From Megaustenia siamemsis (taxonomy: Eukaryota; Mollusca; Gastropoda; Stylommatophora; Ariophantidae): DNA of 64,000 bases. This document shows, in pieces, positions 11,148-20,208 of the stretch (the first letter of the stretch is position 1; each line of letters begins with the position of its first letter). The position numbers and the translations under genes are program-made. The notes under the pieces are model-generated. The model saw nothing but the letters and a program-made list of their open reading frames with translations, had not been told where the DNA came from and did no database searches. The stretch is taken from assembly GCA_032433765.1 (NCBI GenBank), contig JAVIAB010000101.1:58753092-58817091 (forward strand), given 5' to 3'.

Positions 11148-12162
11148 GGGTACATTAACATATCAAACTACATGGCGATAATATGCTTGACACTCAAGAG
11201 AGGAAAATAAAAAAAGAGGTCACTTCCCTGTATTCCGGAGTGCGGTCAGTCTGAGAATGGACTCAAACCGCGAGGACGGAAAACCAACTATAAACAATCT
11301 CGCTAGCCAGGCGGTGGGGCGAGACGACAGAAACGAAGGGTTATAAAATTATGGGGAGGTGGGTACAGGATATGTATAAACTATGCAAATTTAACTATGT
11401 GTGAGTAACCCGGACCGATGTGTAAAAATAAGAATGTGTATGTAACAATGCATGCTAACAAGCATAAATCAGCATATATATTGCCACAAAGCCCACAGAA
11501 GGAACACCGAAATGAGCCCAAATATGACAATAACCATGCAGGCAAATATATCAGCATGCATAGGTGTAAGAAATGTGTAGTGGGTGTCCTATGTATTTGA
11601 GAGTGATATGTTCATACTCTGGGGGGACAGCGAACCCAATTGGGCAATAAGGCAAAATTCTCAAGGGCGAATCGGCTGCAATTGCTAGAGTGACAGGAGA
11701 CAATGCCAGTAACTTGCATGTCCAGTTTGCCACTATGGCCAGGGAGTTGAAATGGGCAGACACCGGGCTGCCAGTCTTTTGCTCAACATCACGAAGATGC
11801 TCACAAAATCTGTCACTCAAGCGTCGTCCTCTTTCACCCACATACGCCATCTGGCTTACATATTGTGGTGTAGATGATATTCCGTGATACACAAGTGAAA
11901 CCCTCCTTGATGTCGAATCGCTTGTTAGGGAACAAGACCGAATCGGTGCAAAGTACGTAGTCACAATTTCTTCAAACTCGACGTCCACAACGAACAGTGC
12001 CAAGGTGTTTGTGGTTTGAGCGGGGGAGGCGGCTCATGACAAGAATATCTCTCAGACTCCTGTCGCGTCTGAAGGCTACCATAGGAGGATCACTGAAAAG
12101 TAGGCGGGTAGTAGGATCTGAGTGGAGAATGGAGCGATACCGGTTAAGGATCCTCACGATAG
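10968..12162 (-). mobile_element. Penelope-like element, 5'-truncated, nested in LINE A
   Basis: Penelope-like elements encode an RT followed by a GIY-YIG nuclease. The minus strand shows the end of the RT (LHSDPTTRLLFSDPPMVAF, RRDRSLRDILVMSRLP, 12140-12030), then HKHLGTVRCGRR. A 150-codon frame from 12003 follows, with VSLVYHGISSTPQYV and AYVGERGRRLSDRFCEHL (residues 53-70) and PVSAHFNSL. The latter is the GIY-YIG nuclease core. A frameshift separates RT and nuclease near 11990. The insert is flanked by AATTCAA at 10961-10967 and 12163-12169, and the coding sense of LINE A is continuous across it. The remaining ~600 bp is 3' sequence containing a long TA microsatellite. Confidence 0.82.
11084..11146. 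repeat. (TA)n microsatellite
   Basis: About 31 uninterrupted TA units lie in the 3' non-coding part of the Penelope-like element. Confidence 0.97.
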
Positions 12163-12410
12163 AATTCAATATGTTTGTGTTTATTTCTATTCCAAAATCA
12201 CACATGGCTTCAATCTCTTCTTTGGTTATATTAACTGGTCCAGGAGCTTTTTTCTGCTTTCACATTGCGCAAGCGTCTTCCACTTCTTCTTTGAGTATTT
12301 TTTGCCGTTCTCCATTATCCTTACTATTTACTTCTGTTCCTTCATCAATATAATGATATTTAATGCATTTTATTCATTGTTCCCTATTTGCTGTAGCCGT
12401 CTATTATCAT

Positions 12411-13149
12411 TAAACATGAAATGTCTGATTGTTGCACACATCACAGACAGTACTTTCATTTCCACAAGGTTGGTTATCCAGCATTCAAATATTAGTGCAT
12501 GACTCTCTATGTTGTTAACTTGATTGACTGAACGTTAAAACATTTCATGAAAGTGTATCAACAATTTCCAGGTTTCATTACCAACAAACAAAACCCATTT
12601 CTAAATTAAATTACTTACCTTATTTGGTTTAGAATCTGAAATAACAGATTTCAAGCTGTCGCAGCTCAAGTACATGTCTCTCAACACATCTCTTCGAAAT
12701 TGTGTCTTTTCCACCCATATGCAGAAATTTACTCTCAAAAAAGCCGTGCGCAAACTCTCAATGCTAATATAATAAGCATGACAATTGTGTGATTGTTTTT
12801 TTTTTCTTTTATTGCCATATTTAACCTCAACAGTATCTTTTCTTCATTGTATCCATGCATCTCTGCTACTTTTGTGTTATTGGCATAATTGTATTAACCT
12901 TCAACATTTCGTTCTATATTTGTAAGTGAACATCAACTGCGTGTGCATGAAAAAAACACTCTTACATCTGTAAAATAAAAACATATATGTACGACTATGT
13001 TGCTAGAGATGTCATGATATGTTAAGTTATAATCATCATCACAACACTCCGGCCAAACCCTAAGTGATCTGATCATTTCCTCAAAATGGTCATCACCACA
13101 CAAAGACACATTTTACTAGTTCGGTGTTGATTGACACATCCTCTCATTC
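12411..13149. other. No gene recognised
   Basis: AT-rich sequence between two retroelement fragments. No motif was recognised on either strand. Confidence 0.45.
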
Positions 13150-13600
13150 GTCCAGAATATTCTCTCTCTGTTCTGGCAACACCGGTCTTCACTCCCAGTT
13201 CACACAGTTTAGATGTCCATGTATTTGTACATCTAGGTCAAAGTCTTTTGCTCGGCCCATCTGTCGTAGATTGTTAACGATATCTGCCCGATCCATGTCT
13301 GTACCGGCTGTCTAACCAATCAAAAGCCTCCATAAATGCCAATATTTCCATCGTGTAACTACTGCTACTGTTTTAGTCGGCGCCCCTGTCATCTTATGGA
13401 CAATGCTGAAAACCGCTGAAAACTTATGCCATTAGATCGGGCAGTGAATGCCCAAGCATTCTGCTGATGACGTAGCACAGAACCATCGGTGTAGACTAGC
13501 ACGCCCATATCTCTGCAGATTTCTCAAATGAGGGCATTCATATCTTCGTTAACTACCATCGGATGTTATTCTCAGCATCCTGTCTAATGTGGCAATAGCA
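13150..13600 (-). pseudogene. LINE family F relic: RNase H domain
   Basis: The minus strand encodes LVYTDGSVLRHQQNAWAFTA (about 13503-13444), which contains the first catalytic aspartate of RNase H. Downstream is a block similar to the segment coding MDRADIISALRDVGRAQDFD at 798-740, here at about 13300-13230. Stops interrupt the frame. Compared with 520-1200 this copy keeps the TDGS motif but has lost recognisable VPGH sequence. Confidence 0.65.
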
Positions 13601-13974
13601 GACAACATGGTTGTAAGTTCCAATGCAACAGGTATCCATTCTAACTCAGGAATATCAATAAATATCTTGAAGATCAATTTGACAATATCTTCGGCTCTGA
13701 CTATCCACGCTTTTCATCTTCTTAATTTTTATTGCCCTTATCTTCAGTCATTGCCAAGTTACAATAATAAACTTCAAACCAAAAATATATGCTAGATATA
13801 AAGATTATTAATATTTCTAAAGAAGTTAAGTCCCTGGGGACAAAACTCAAAGTAGACAAAGACATTATCTGACGTTACGACAAGAACAATTTGAAACTCA
13901 TGCAGAAACTAGAGACATATATTACTACATAACAAAATCAGACAACCATTGCTACACGCTAGATCATAATCACC
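13601..13974. other. No gene recognised
   Basis: A short intergenic stretch between two LINE fragments with no recognisable motif. Confidence 0.4.
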
Positions 13975-14252
13975 ACCATCATCATCATTACGCTTCATAC
14001 CTGTTAGCGTCAGTGATTATCCTGTCACGTGCCACACATTTCTACATCTACAGCGCTACATCTGATCAGTTCTGTTGTTGACTTCTTACCAAACCATTCT
14101 CTTAAACTGATGTATCTTTTCATTCTCTCTCTTTCTCCCTCTCCCTCTTTCTTCTTGTCTCCTCCCTTAATGTTTCCAGCTGTCACAATACACTCTAGTT
14201 CCCTCTCACTTAAGTGGCCACACATGATGAATTTTCTCTAATTGTCAACATA
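13975..14252 (-). pseudogene. LINE family A 3' end, severely truncated
   Basis: This fragment begins with the family tail (CATCATCATCAT, about 13978-13990). The minus strand gives CGHLSERELECIVTAGNIKG and YISLREWFGKKSTTELIR, the family A C-terminus, within one 66-codon open frame. About 270 bp remain. Confidence 0.7.
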
Positions 14253-14330
14253 CAGTGATCATTAGATGTGATCATTAGATGTGATCATTAGATGTGATCC
14301 TTAGATGTGATCATTAGATGTGATCATTAA
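14253..14330. repeat. 13-bp minisatellite, about six units
   Basis: Six direct copies of GTGATCATTAGAT, one with a single change (GTGATCCTTAGAT). It directly abuts the 5' end of the LINE A fragment. Confidence 0.95.
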
Positions 14331-14440
14331 TTAAGAAATGACATAATTATCCTGTTACCCACAAATCATGAAAACATCTAAATGGTCACCATATTTAAAA
14401 TACGTATACACGTTTAAGCATTTTTGACTCCTTTTACATG

Positions 14441-14479
14441 GGGAGGTCAAAAAGTAATGCACACCAATTTTTTTCTCGG
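14441..14479. repeat. mariner left terminal inverted repeat
   Basis: 39 bp, an exact reverse complement of 15721-15759. Likely the transposase binding site. Confidence 0.95.
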
Positions 14480-14543
14480 AAACTATTCGGGCAAAATGTG
14501 TGAAATTTTCACAGATTGTAGCTGAACATCCCCTTTACACTAC

Positions 14544-15603
14544 CTATTTTTCAACATAATCTCCGTCCAAGCGTATTGCCTTACGCCAACGCGAAACTAG
14601 GTCATGAATGCTTCGTTTGTACCAAGTTTTGTCCTGCTCGCGTAGCCAATTTTTAACTGCACGGATCACATCCTCATCATTGTCAAGGTGTGTCCCACGC
14701 AGGAATTTTTTGAGTGGTCCAAACAGATGGAAATCTGAGGGAGCCAGATCAGGGCTGTAAGGAGGATGGGGCAGTACAGTCCAAACAAATTTGTTGATTG
14801 CTTCCCGTGTTACCAGACTTGTGTGAGGGCGTGCATTGTCATGTTGAAGCAACAAATCTGCAGATGGCTTATTAGGCCGAACTCTGATTTTGAGTTTTGT
14901 CAGTGTATTGATGTAAGCTGTCGAGTTGATTGTCTCACCTCTTGTCATTACATCAACAAGAATCACACCATCAATGTCCCAGAAGACAGTGATCATCACC
15001 TTTCGGCTGATGGAGATGTTTTGAATTTTTTTCTTTTGGTGACTGCGGATGATGCCATTCCATTGACTGCATTTTTGTTTCAGGCTCATAATAATGTGCC
15101 CACGTTTCGTCACCGGTAACAATTTTTGACAAAAACATTTCTCCTTCAACACCGAAACGCTCCAACAATTCAGAACATAATGTTTTCCTTTGAACTCTGT
15201 GATCATTTGTTAGGCACCGAGGAACCCATCGAGCGCAAATCTTTGAATATCCGAGAGTTTTAAAAATTGCGATTGCACTTCCCTTGCTGACTGTAAGCTG
15301 CAATGCCAATTGCTGACTAGTGATACGCCTATCCTTACGAATAATGGCATCAGCCCAGTTTAACATGTCTGTGCTGGTAGCCGAGGCAACACGTCCAGAA
15401 CGCGGTAAATCATGCAGCTCCACTCGTACACTTTCTGCAGCTTTAATTCTCTGAACCAAGCGACTAACTGTGCTCCTATCGACTGCAGAACATTTGTACA
15501 CTGCACACAGTCGTTTATGAATGTTTGCCCCAGTTTCTTTTTCCGCAACCAGAAATTCTATGACAATTCGCTGTTTGTAACGGACATTGTTGACAAGCTC
15601 CAT
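14544..15603 (-). pseudogene. mariner transposase, one frameshift
   Basis: The enzyme cuts and pastes the element using a D,D34D catalytic triad. The start at 15603 opens a 210-codon frame. It carries the N-terminal helix-turn-helix region (IHKRLCAVYKCSAVDRSTVS), then ARWVPRCLT, equivalent to the family WVPHEL motif, and VTGDETW with the first aspartate. Another frame then carries HDNARPHT (second aspartate) and PYSPDLAPSDFHLF (third aspartate), and runs to a stop at 14544. The two frames overlap at 14971-15206. The break lies around 15030, in or next to an A-rich homopolymer (GAAAAAAATTC on the coding strand), so a one-base slip is the likely cause. All three catalytic residues remain. Total length is about 350 codons, the normal size. 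Confidence 0.92.
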
Positions 15604-15720
15604 TTTAACGGTTCATAGACTGCGTAATATTTATCAGAATGCTGTGCAATTTGGTGCAAATCATTGGAACATATCATATTCCAAGTGTGCAAAATTTCAT
15701 ATTCCTATCTTTATTATTAG

Positions 15721-15759
15721 CCGAGAAAAAAATTGGTGTGCATTACTTTTTGACCTCCC
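15721..15759. repeat. mariner right terminal inverted repeat
   Basis: 39 bp, an exact reverse complement of 14441-14479. It lies upstream of the transposase start codon at 15603. Confidence 0.95.
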
Positions 15760-15765
15760 TTCATA

Positions 15766-16329
15766 TATAAAAAAAAATGTTACCAGCTCTGCACTTTTCA
15801 CAATCTAAAATAAAAGACATGCGATGTTAGTTTAGAAAACATGATCTCATTACAGTCCCGTCCTTATAATTACTGTTTCATGAGCAAGATAAACATTATT
15901 CTTGTGTATTAATATGTTAATGTTGAACTGTAAATAAGTTCCCAATTGATTCTGCTTGACATGTTATTGTAAATGTTCTTGTCATTTCCTCATCTACGAC
16001 CGCCGACGGTTTACGATATGAAGACTGGTTGAAATCGTTTTGTCTTCAGCGCTGTAACTATAACCAGTACTATAGGTTGCTTAGTTGGTCGTGTTCCGTA
16101 ACGAACAGTCCCTTGTATCAAGGCGCTGTGTCGAGAGGTACGGGATCGAACGTGCTTCGAACTGTCTATTGTTCTTTGATTTTTCTTCTTTTTTGTACAT
16201 TTTTCCGAGTCTTGCAAACATACCTCTCCCTCTGAATTGACAACAGCGCTCCGAGATATGTGTCATCGATGTGGTATTAATCTCTAACGAAGTAACTATT
16301 TGGACATTTAACGGTGATCGTAGGTGACA
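15766..16329. other. No gene recognised
   Basis: Sequence between a mariner and an older mariner relic. Short open frames on both strands have no recognisable motif. Confidence 0.4.
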
Positions 16330-16525
16330 AATGCGCGTATCAGAGAGGCAACAGCAACGACAGTAGATGTGTCAGGAACGTCTGGCGCGCTTTGAACGCG
16401 AAGGTGATACCTCTCTTCGCTGCTTTGTCATAGGTGACGAGTCATGAGCACACACGTATGGCCCGGACAGAAGCGCTAGTCTATGGAGTACATCAACTTC
16501 CATCTACCCCAAAAATATGAAGGTC
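16330..16525 (+). pseudogene. Relic of a second mariner transposase
   Basis: The + strand reads RQERLARFEREGDTSLRCFV, then IGDES, stop, AHTYGPDRSASLW and YPKNMKVT. This follows the mariner pattern around the first catalytic aspartate (ERFxxEGD...VTGDETW.H...PE....W......PKK.K). The motif has changed to IGDES, a stop follows, and no inverted repeats were found. The lineage differs from the 14.4-kb copy. Confidence is moderate because only about 60 codons align. Confidence 0.5.
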
Positions 16526-16599
16526 ACATAAACTGTAAGTGACTAAGTAATTTATTAATGTTATCTCATGGGAAAAAAATTAGTGGACTAAATAGATAG

Positions 16600-17530
16600 A
16601 ACATTTTAACAACCATGCTCTTGCGTGGGATTAAATACAATAACAGCAGGCAACTTGGTCAAGAGTCATAGCGGGAGTTAGACAAGGATGCATTTTGTTC
16701 CCATTCCTTTTCCTTATGATTAGAGACTGGATCATGCGAATGGTTGTTGGCGACAGGTCAAAAGAGATTGCATGAGTCTTACCATACGTCCTGAAGATAC
16801 TAACATAGCAGATGATGTAGGATTATTTACCCACTGTAAACCAGACATACATGAGAAAACAGATAGAGTAGATCAGTTTGTTTACACAGTAGGACTGGAC
16901 ATAAATGAAAGAAAAACTACACGGATAAATGCAATGGATGACTTGAAATACATGCGAAGCTATATTTAAATACAATCGATATTGAGAAGAAAGAGATATC
17001 TGCTAGAGTAGATATGTCAGAACATGCATTCAATAGGTACAGAAACATTTTCGGTCAACTAGACCGCATCATAGCACCAAGCTTATAATTTACATGCAAA
17101 TGCGCGATCCATACTTTTATGAACAGCTGAAACGTGGAGAATGCATTATAAAACAGAAAGCCAACTTAAGTTGCTCTCTTAAGAAGATTCGAAATATACT
17201 TTAAGATCAACACATAAAAATGAAAGAAATCACTGGAGGAGCAAGTTTTAACAACATCAATCAAGAAGTGAAAAGAAAACGTTGGAAATGACTAGGCCAC
17301 GTTCTACGAATTGAACGAACCAGGCACACGCAAGTAGCATTAACATGGACACCACGTGGCAAACGATGAAGAGGCAGACCATTGGGTACATGACGGCGAA
17401 CCATACATGATGATATGAAAGTTTAGCAGGTCCTAACGAGAGCTCTCTATGCTTGCTTCAGATCGAATTGTGTGACCTCTTGTTGGTGCTGTATGCTACA
17501 ACCGGAATTCAGTGGATTAAGAAGAATGAG
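16600..17530 (+). pseudogene. LINE family C relic: RT and C-terminus
   Basis: On the + strand I see AGVRQGCILFPFLFLMIRDW (RT motif B region, about 16670-16730), ADDVGLF (motif C, about 16810-16830) and VGLDINERKT. A C-terminal block follows: KRRRWKW, stop, LGHVLRIERTRHTQVALTW, then RRTIHDDMK. It is interrupted by many stops. It is a 3' half without the endonuclease. The related, longer copy starts 600 bp downstream on the same strand. Confidence 0.65.
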
Positions 17531-18139
17531 AAATGCATTGAAGGCTCACATACTCATGTACATAGTTGTGTGAATATAATTATACCTGATCCATATATTC
17601 AGACACAGCTTAAATCCTCTTAAAAGTATATGCACACCATCACAATGTGATAGGAAATAAATAAAGGCTTCCCTCATGGTATGTGTGCCTCCCCTCTTCG
17701 ATCCCTATTCGATAGGCCAGGATACACTGATTAGTCTGTTTGTAGAGACACTGTGAAGAGGTGCAGTAGGGTATGTATTGTTACCTATTCACTGATCCAC
17801 AAGCCATCAGCTATGTACTGTCAAAGCTTTAAACTCTGCTGCTGTCAGGCGCCCTGCCAGGATGTTATTGTTATGTGGTTTAAACTCATAATTGTTAGTG
17901 ATTTCTGACCATGAAATTATCTATTTAATGTGTGATAACAAACAAACTCGCCCGTGCGCTGCAGGGGATAGAAAGGGGAGCAAAAAATAGTGGCGCTGTT
18001 TCCTCCAAGGCATTTGCGACTAAAGAGGGTTGGGCATGGGACTGGTTATCTCATACTATAAAAAAAAAATAGACCGATAAAGCTTCACAAAAATGGATAG
18101 GTGAAGTAAAAGAATAAAAGTAAATCCCCCATCCAGGAA
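17531..18139. other. No gene recognised; possibly 5' UTR of LINE C
   Basis: The sequence between two same-strand LINE copies. The last ~250 bp could be the 5' untranslated part of the following element, but I have no second copy to compare. Confidence 0.3.
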
Positions 18140-18671
18140 ATATAAAGGGTCTCTGTCTAAGAGACGCATGACGCAATCCAGAGAAAGCCATAAGGAGTCC
18201 GGGTGGCCGAATCAACTTTTGTCTACCAGTAAATCCTCCAGAATTGGCACTTGGATTGTACGTGCCCTAAATGAACAAGGAAAGGCTGCACAGGTAAAAG
18301 CAGAAATGATACAAAACATATATTATGGGAATGTGCGAGACAAGTTGGACAAGTAGGAACGGAAATGAAAAACTAAACACTGGATATATGATTTTATCAT
18401 CAGGAACATCAGGAACCTGGATCACACCATAGTGAAGGGGTAGCTATATTGTTATCAATTGAAATAAATAAATAAAAAATAAATAAATACAAATCACAAA
18501 AGATACCGATAGAATGGGAAGCAATAGGGCAAAGACGAATGAGAGCAACATTTAATACAACAAAAAACAAAATAAAAATACACACTACCCAATGCCACGC
18601 ATCAACCAACGATAAGGATGATTTAGTTAAAGATTAATTCTATAAACAGTTGCAATATCAGATGGATGAAA

Positions 18672-20208
18672 CAGTACTACACTTTTCACTCTCTCCCTAA
18701 AACAAAAAGCAGGAGCCATCTACATAAACAATGAGCCTGTGAAAGAAGACACACACGCTACGTATCTCGGAGTTACATTTGATAACAAACTATTTTGGAA
18801 GCATCAGATAAATAAGGCAACACATAAAGCAAGAAGAGAGTTGGCTATTCTTAGAAAGTTGTGTGGAACCACGTGGGGTGCGAGTGGAAAAATACTCAGT
18901 AAAGTTTAGAAACAAAGTATACGCCCACATTTACAATATAGATCATCTGTCTGGTGTTCAACATCAAACACCACACTGCAAGAACTGGACACAGTACAAA
19001 ACCAGGCACTTAGGGTAATCACAGGAGCAATGAAATCAACACCAATACTGGAGATGGAAAAATTGTGGAGGATACCAGCACTGAGAGAAAGGAGGGATAC
19101 AAAGGTGCTGATACAGGAAAAAAAAAATTTGCTTCCATGCCGAGACATCCAATGAAGGACCGATTCCAAAATCTTGCGTTGGGACGACTTAAGAGATACA
19201 ATTTTATCTACCAAGCCAAGCGTATTAGAAGACAAACACCAGACATGCCAAGAGTTGTTAACCCCCTACAGCCCATACCAGAACAGAGGATTATCAATAC
19301 AAATACGGCTAGAAGTGGAAGGAATAGTTGACAAAGAGGAACAGATTAGTCTACAGCGAAAAACAATAACTCTCAGTTTCCTGGATGAAGAATACCCACA
19401 AGACCTATGGATTCGTGTGTACACAGATGGATCAGCACAGAATGCAATAACGAATGGGGGAGCAGGTGCATTTATAGAGTACCCAAATAACAGGGATATG
19501 AATAAAATAGCAACAGGGAAATATTGTCACAATTATGATGTAGAAATACAAGCAATAAAGTTGGCAATAGAAAAACTGCTGAACAGTAATCTTAGCCCAC
19601 AGCCTGTAGTGTTTTCACAATATGCAAGATCAGTACTCCAGGCACTACAATCCAGAAAATTACCACATCTGCAGACCTTATTGTCTGAACTCTGCAAGTA
19701 CCACAGGGTTGCCATGCAGTGGACCCCATCTCACTGTGGATTACCAGGAAATGAGAAAGCAGATCAGTTGGCAAAGGAAGGTTCAACAGGCACACAACAA
19801 GATACACCGGTTACATACCATCATAAGAAACAGATAATCAAATCAATCAGAGGTCCACAAGCCCCAAATCAGGATGCCTTTCATAATATGAATAGATATG
19901 AACAAGTTATCATTATACACCTCAGAACAGGACACAATCGACTCCATAGTCACATGTATACAAAATTCAAGATCGGCACATCAACTACTTGTACATGTGG
20001 ACAGGCACCCCAGACTGCTGAACACATACTTCAAAACTGCACTGAATATAGTAGACTGAGGAAAATCCATTGGCCCATAGATACAACACTACCAACAAAA
20101 CCATATGGGCCACTGCAAGAATTTCAAAAGACAGTAACATTTATACAGGAAACGACATTGCAGATATAGACAATACTTCAGGCGAACGAAAGATAGATAT
20201 ATATATAT
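18672..20208 (+). mobile_element. LINE family D, 5'-truncated, nested in LINE C with 12-bp TSD
   Basis: AGATGGATGAAA occurs at 18660-18671 and again at 20209-20220, and the endonuclease of LINE C is interrupted exactly between them. The 1537-bp insert codes, on the + strand, for the end of an RT (EDTHATYLGVTFDNKLFW, about 18750-18800, and VQNQALRVITGAM), then an RNase H domain. It ends in a short GATA/TA-rich tail. One stop (about 18908) and a frameshift near an A9 run (19120-19128) break the upstream part. The downstream 331 codons are open. Confidence 0.9.
19174..20169 (+). CDS. RNase H and zinc-finger-like C-terminus of LINE D (open frame)
   Basis: This is the longest non-repetitive open frame in the window (331 codons). 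The start is simply the first ATG after the frameshift, so it is not a natural gene start. RNase H motifs in order are VYTDGS (residues 82-87, catalytic D85), NYDVEIQAI (E124), FSQYARSVLQAL (around 149) and the terminal SHCGLPGNEKADQLAKEG with D197. At the third motif the family normally has an aspartate (TDS or TDA type), but here Q-Y stands in its place, so the DEDD set is incomplete. A TCTCGQAPQTAEHILQNC segment (about residues 273-290) looks like a CCHC zinc knuckle. It is the 3' portion of a retrotransposon polyprotein, not a host gene. Reading-frame preservation suggests it is younger than its host LINE C. Confidence 0.85.
   Translation: MRWDDLRDTILSTKPSVLEDKHQTCQELLTPYSPYQNRGLSIQIRLEVEGIVDKEEQISLQRKTITLSFLDEEYPQDLWIRVYTDGSAQNAITNGGAGAFIEYPNNRDMNKIATGKYCHNYDVEIQAIKLAIEKLLNSNLSPQPVVFSQYARSVLQALQSRKLPHLQTLLSELCKYHRVAMQWTPSHCGLPGNEKADQLAKEGSTGTQQDTPVTYHHKKQIIKSIRGPQAPNQDAFHNMNRYEQVIIIHLRTGHNRLHSHMYTKFKIGTSTTCTCGQAPQTAEHILQNCTEYSRLRKIHWPIDTTLPTKPYGPLQEFQKTVTFIQETTLQI

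Larger units (their letters stand above)
9566..12410 (-). mobile_element. LINE family A, RT and C-terminus, split by a Penelope-like element
   Basis: The (ATC)n tail is at 9567-9582. From the tail backwards the minus strand gives a 112-codon open frame (9918-9580: FYRRMLRIPWT, SFFGHVMRREQLEYI, GKIEGRRDRGKQREK, GRRSTTEMI), then YGCESWTIGQQTRKS and RYADDTV (10356-10336, RT motif C). Further back are CFIDYTKAFDKV (motif A, about 10670-10630), NEQ/DEQGGFVGGKGTSN and NTGYIPDVK (about 10955-10930). After a 1.2-kb insertion it resumes at 12163 with IEAMCDFGIEINTNIL and KKAPGPVNIT. The catalytic FxxD and YADD motifs survive, but stops are scattered through it. It is the best family A reference in the window. 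Confidence 0.85.
14437..15763 (-). mobile_element. mariner transposon, near-complete
   Basis: A 1327-bp element is bounded by TA at 14435-14436 and 15764-15765, the mariner target duplication. The first four bases at each end are not complementary. After them come perfect 39-bp inverted repeats at 14441-14479 and 15721-15759, starting GGGAGGTCAAAAAGTAATGC. The internal transposase gene lies on the minus strand and has one frameshift. Size, ends and coding content are all typical for the family. The perfect ends suggest relatively recent activity, but the copy itself is non-autonomous. Confidence 0.93.

Noticed and set aside
11247..11285. Hammerhead ribozyme-like sequence (CTGAGAATGGACTC ... 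GGACGGAAAAC) in the Penelope-like element
   Set aside because: The conserved CUGANGA core is not satisfied (CTGAGAA) and GAAA is preceded by an extra G. Without a fold calculation I cannot support it.
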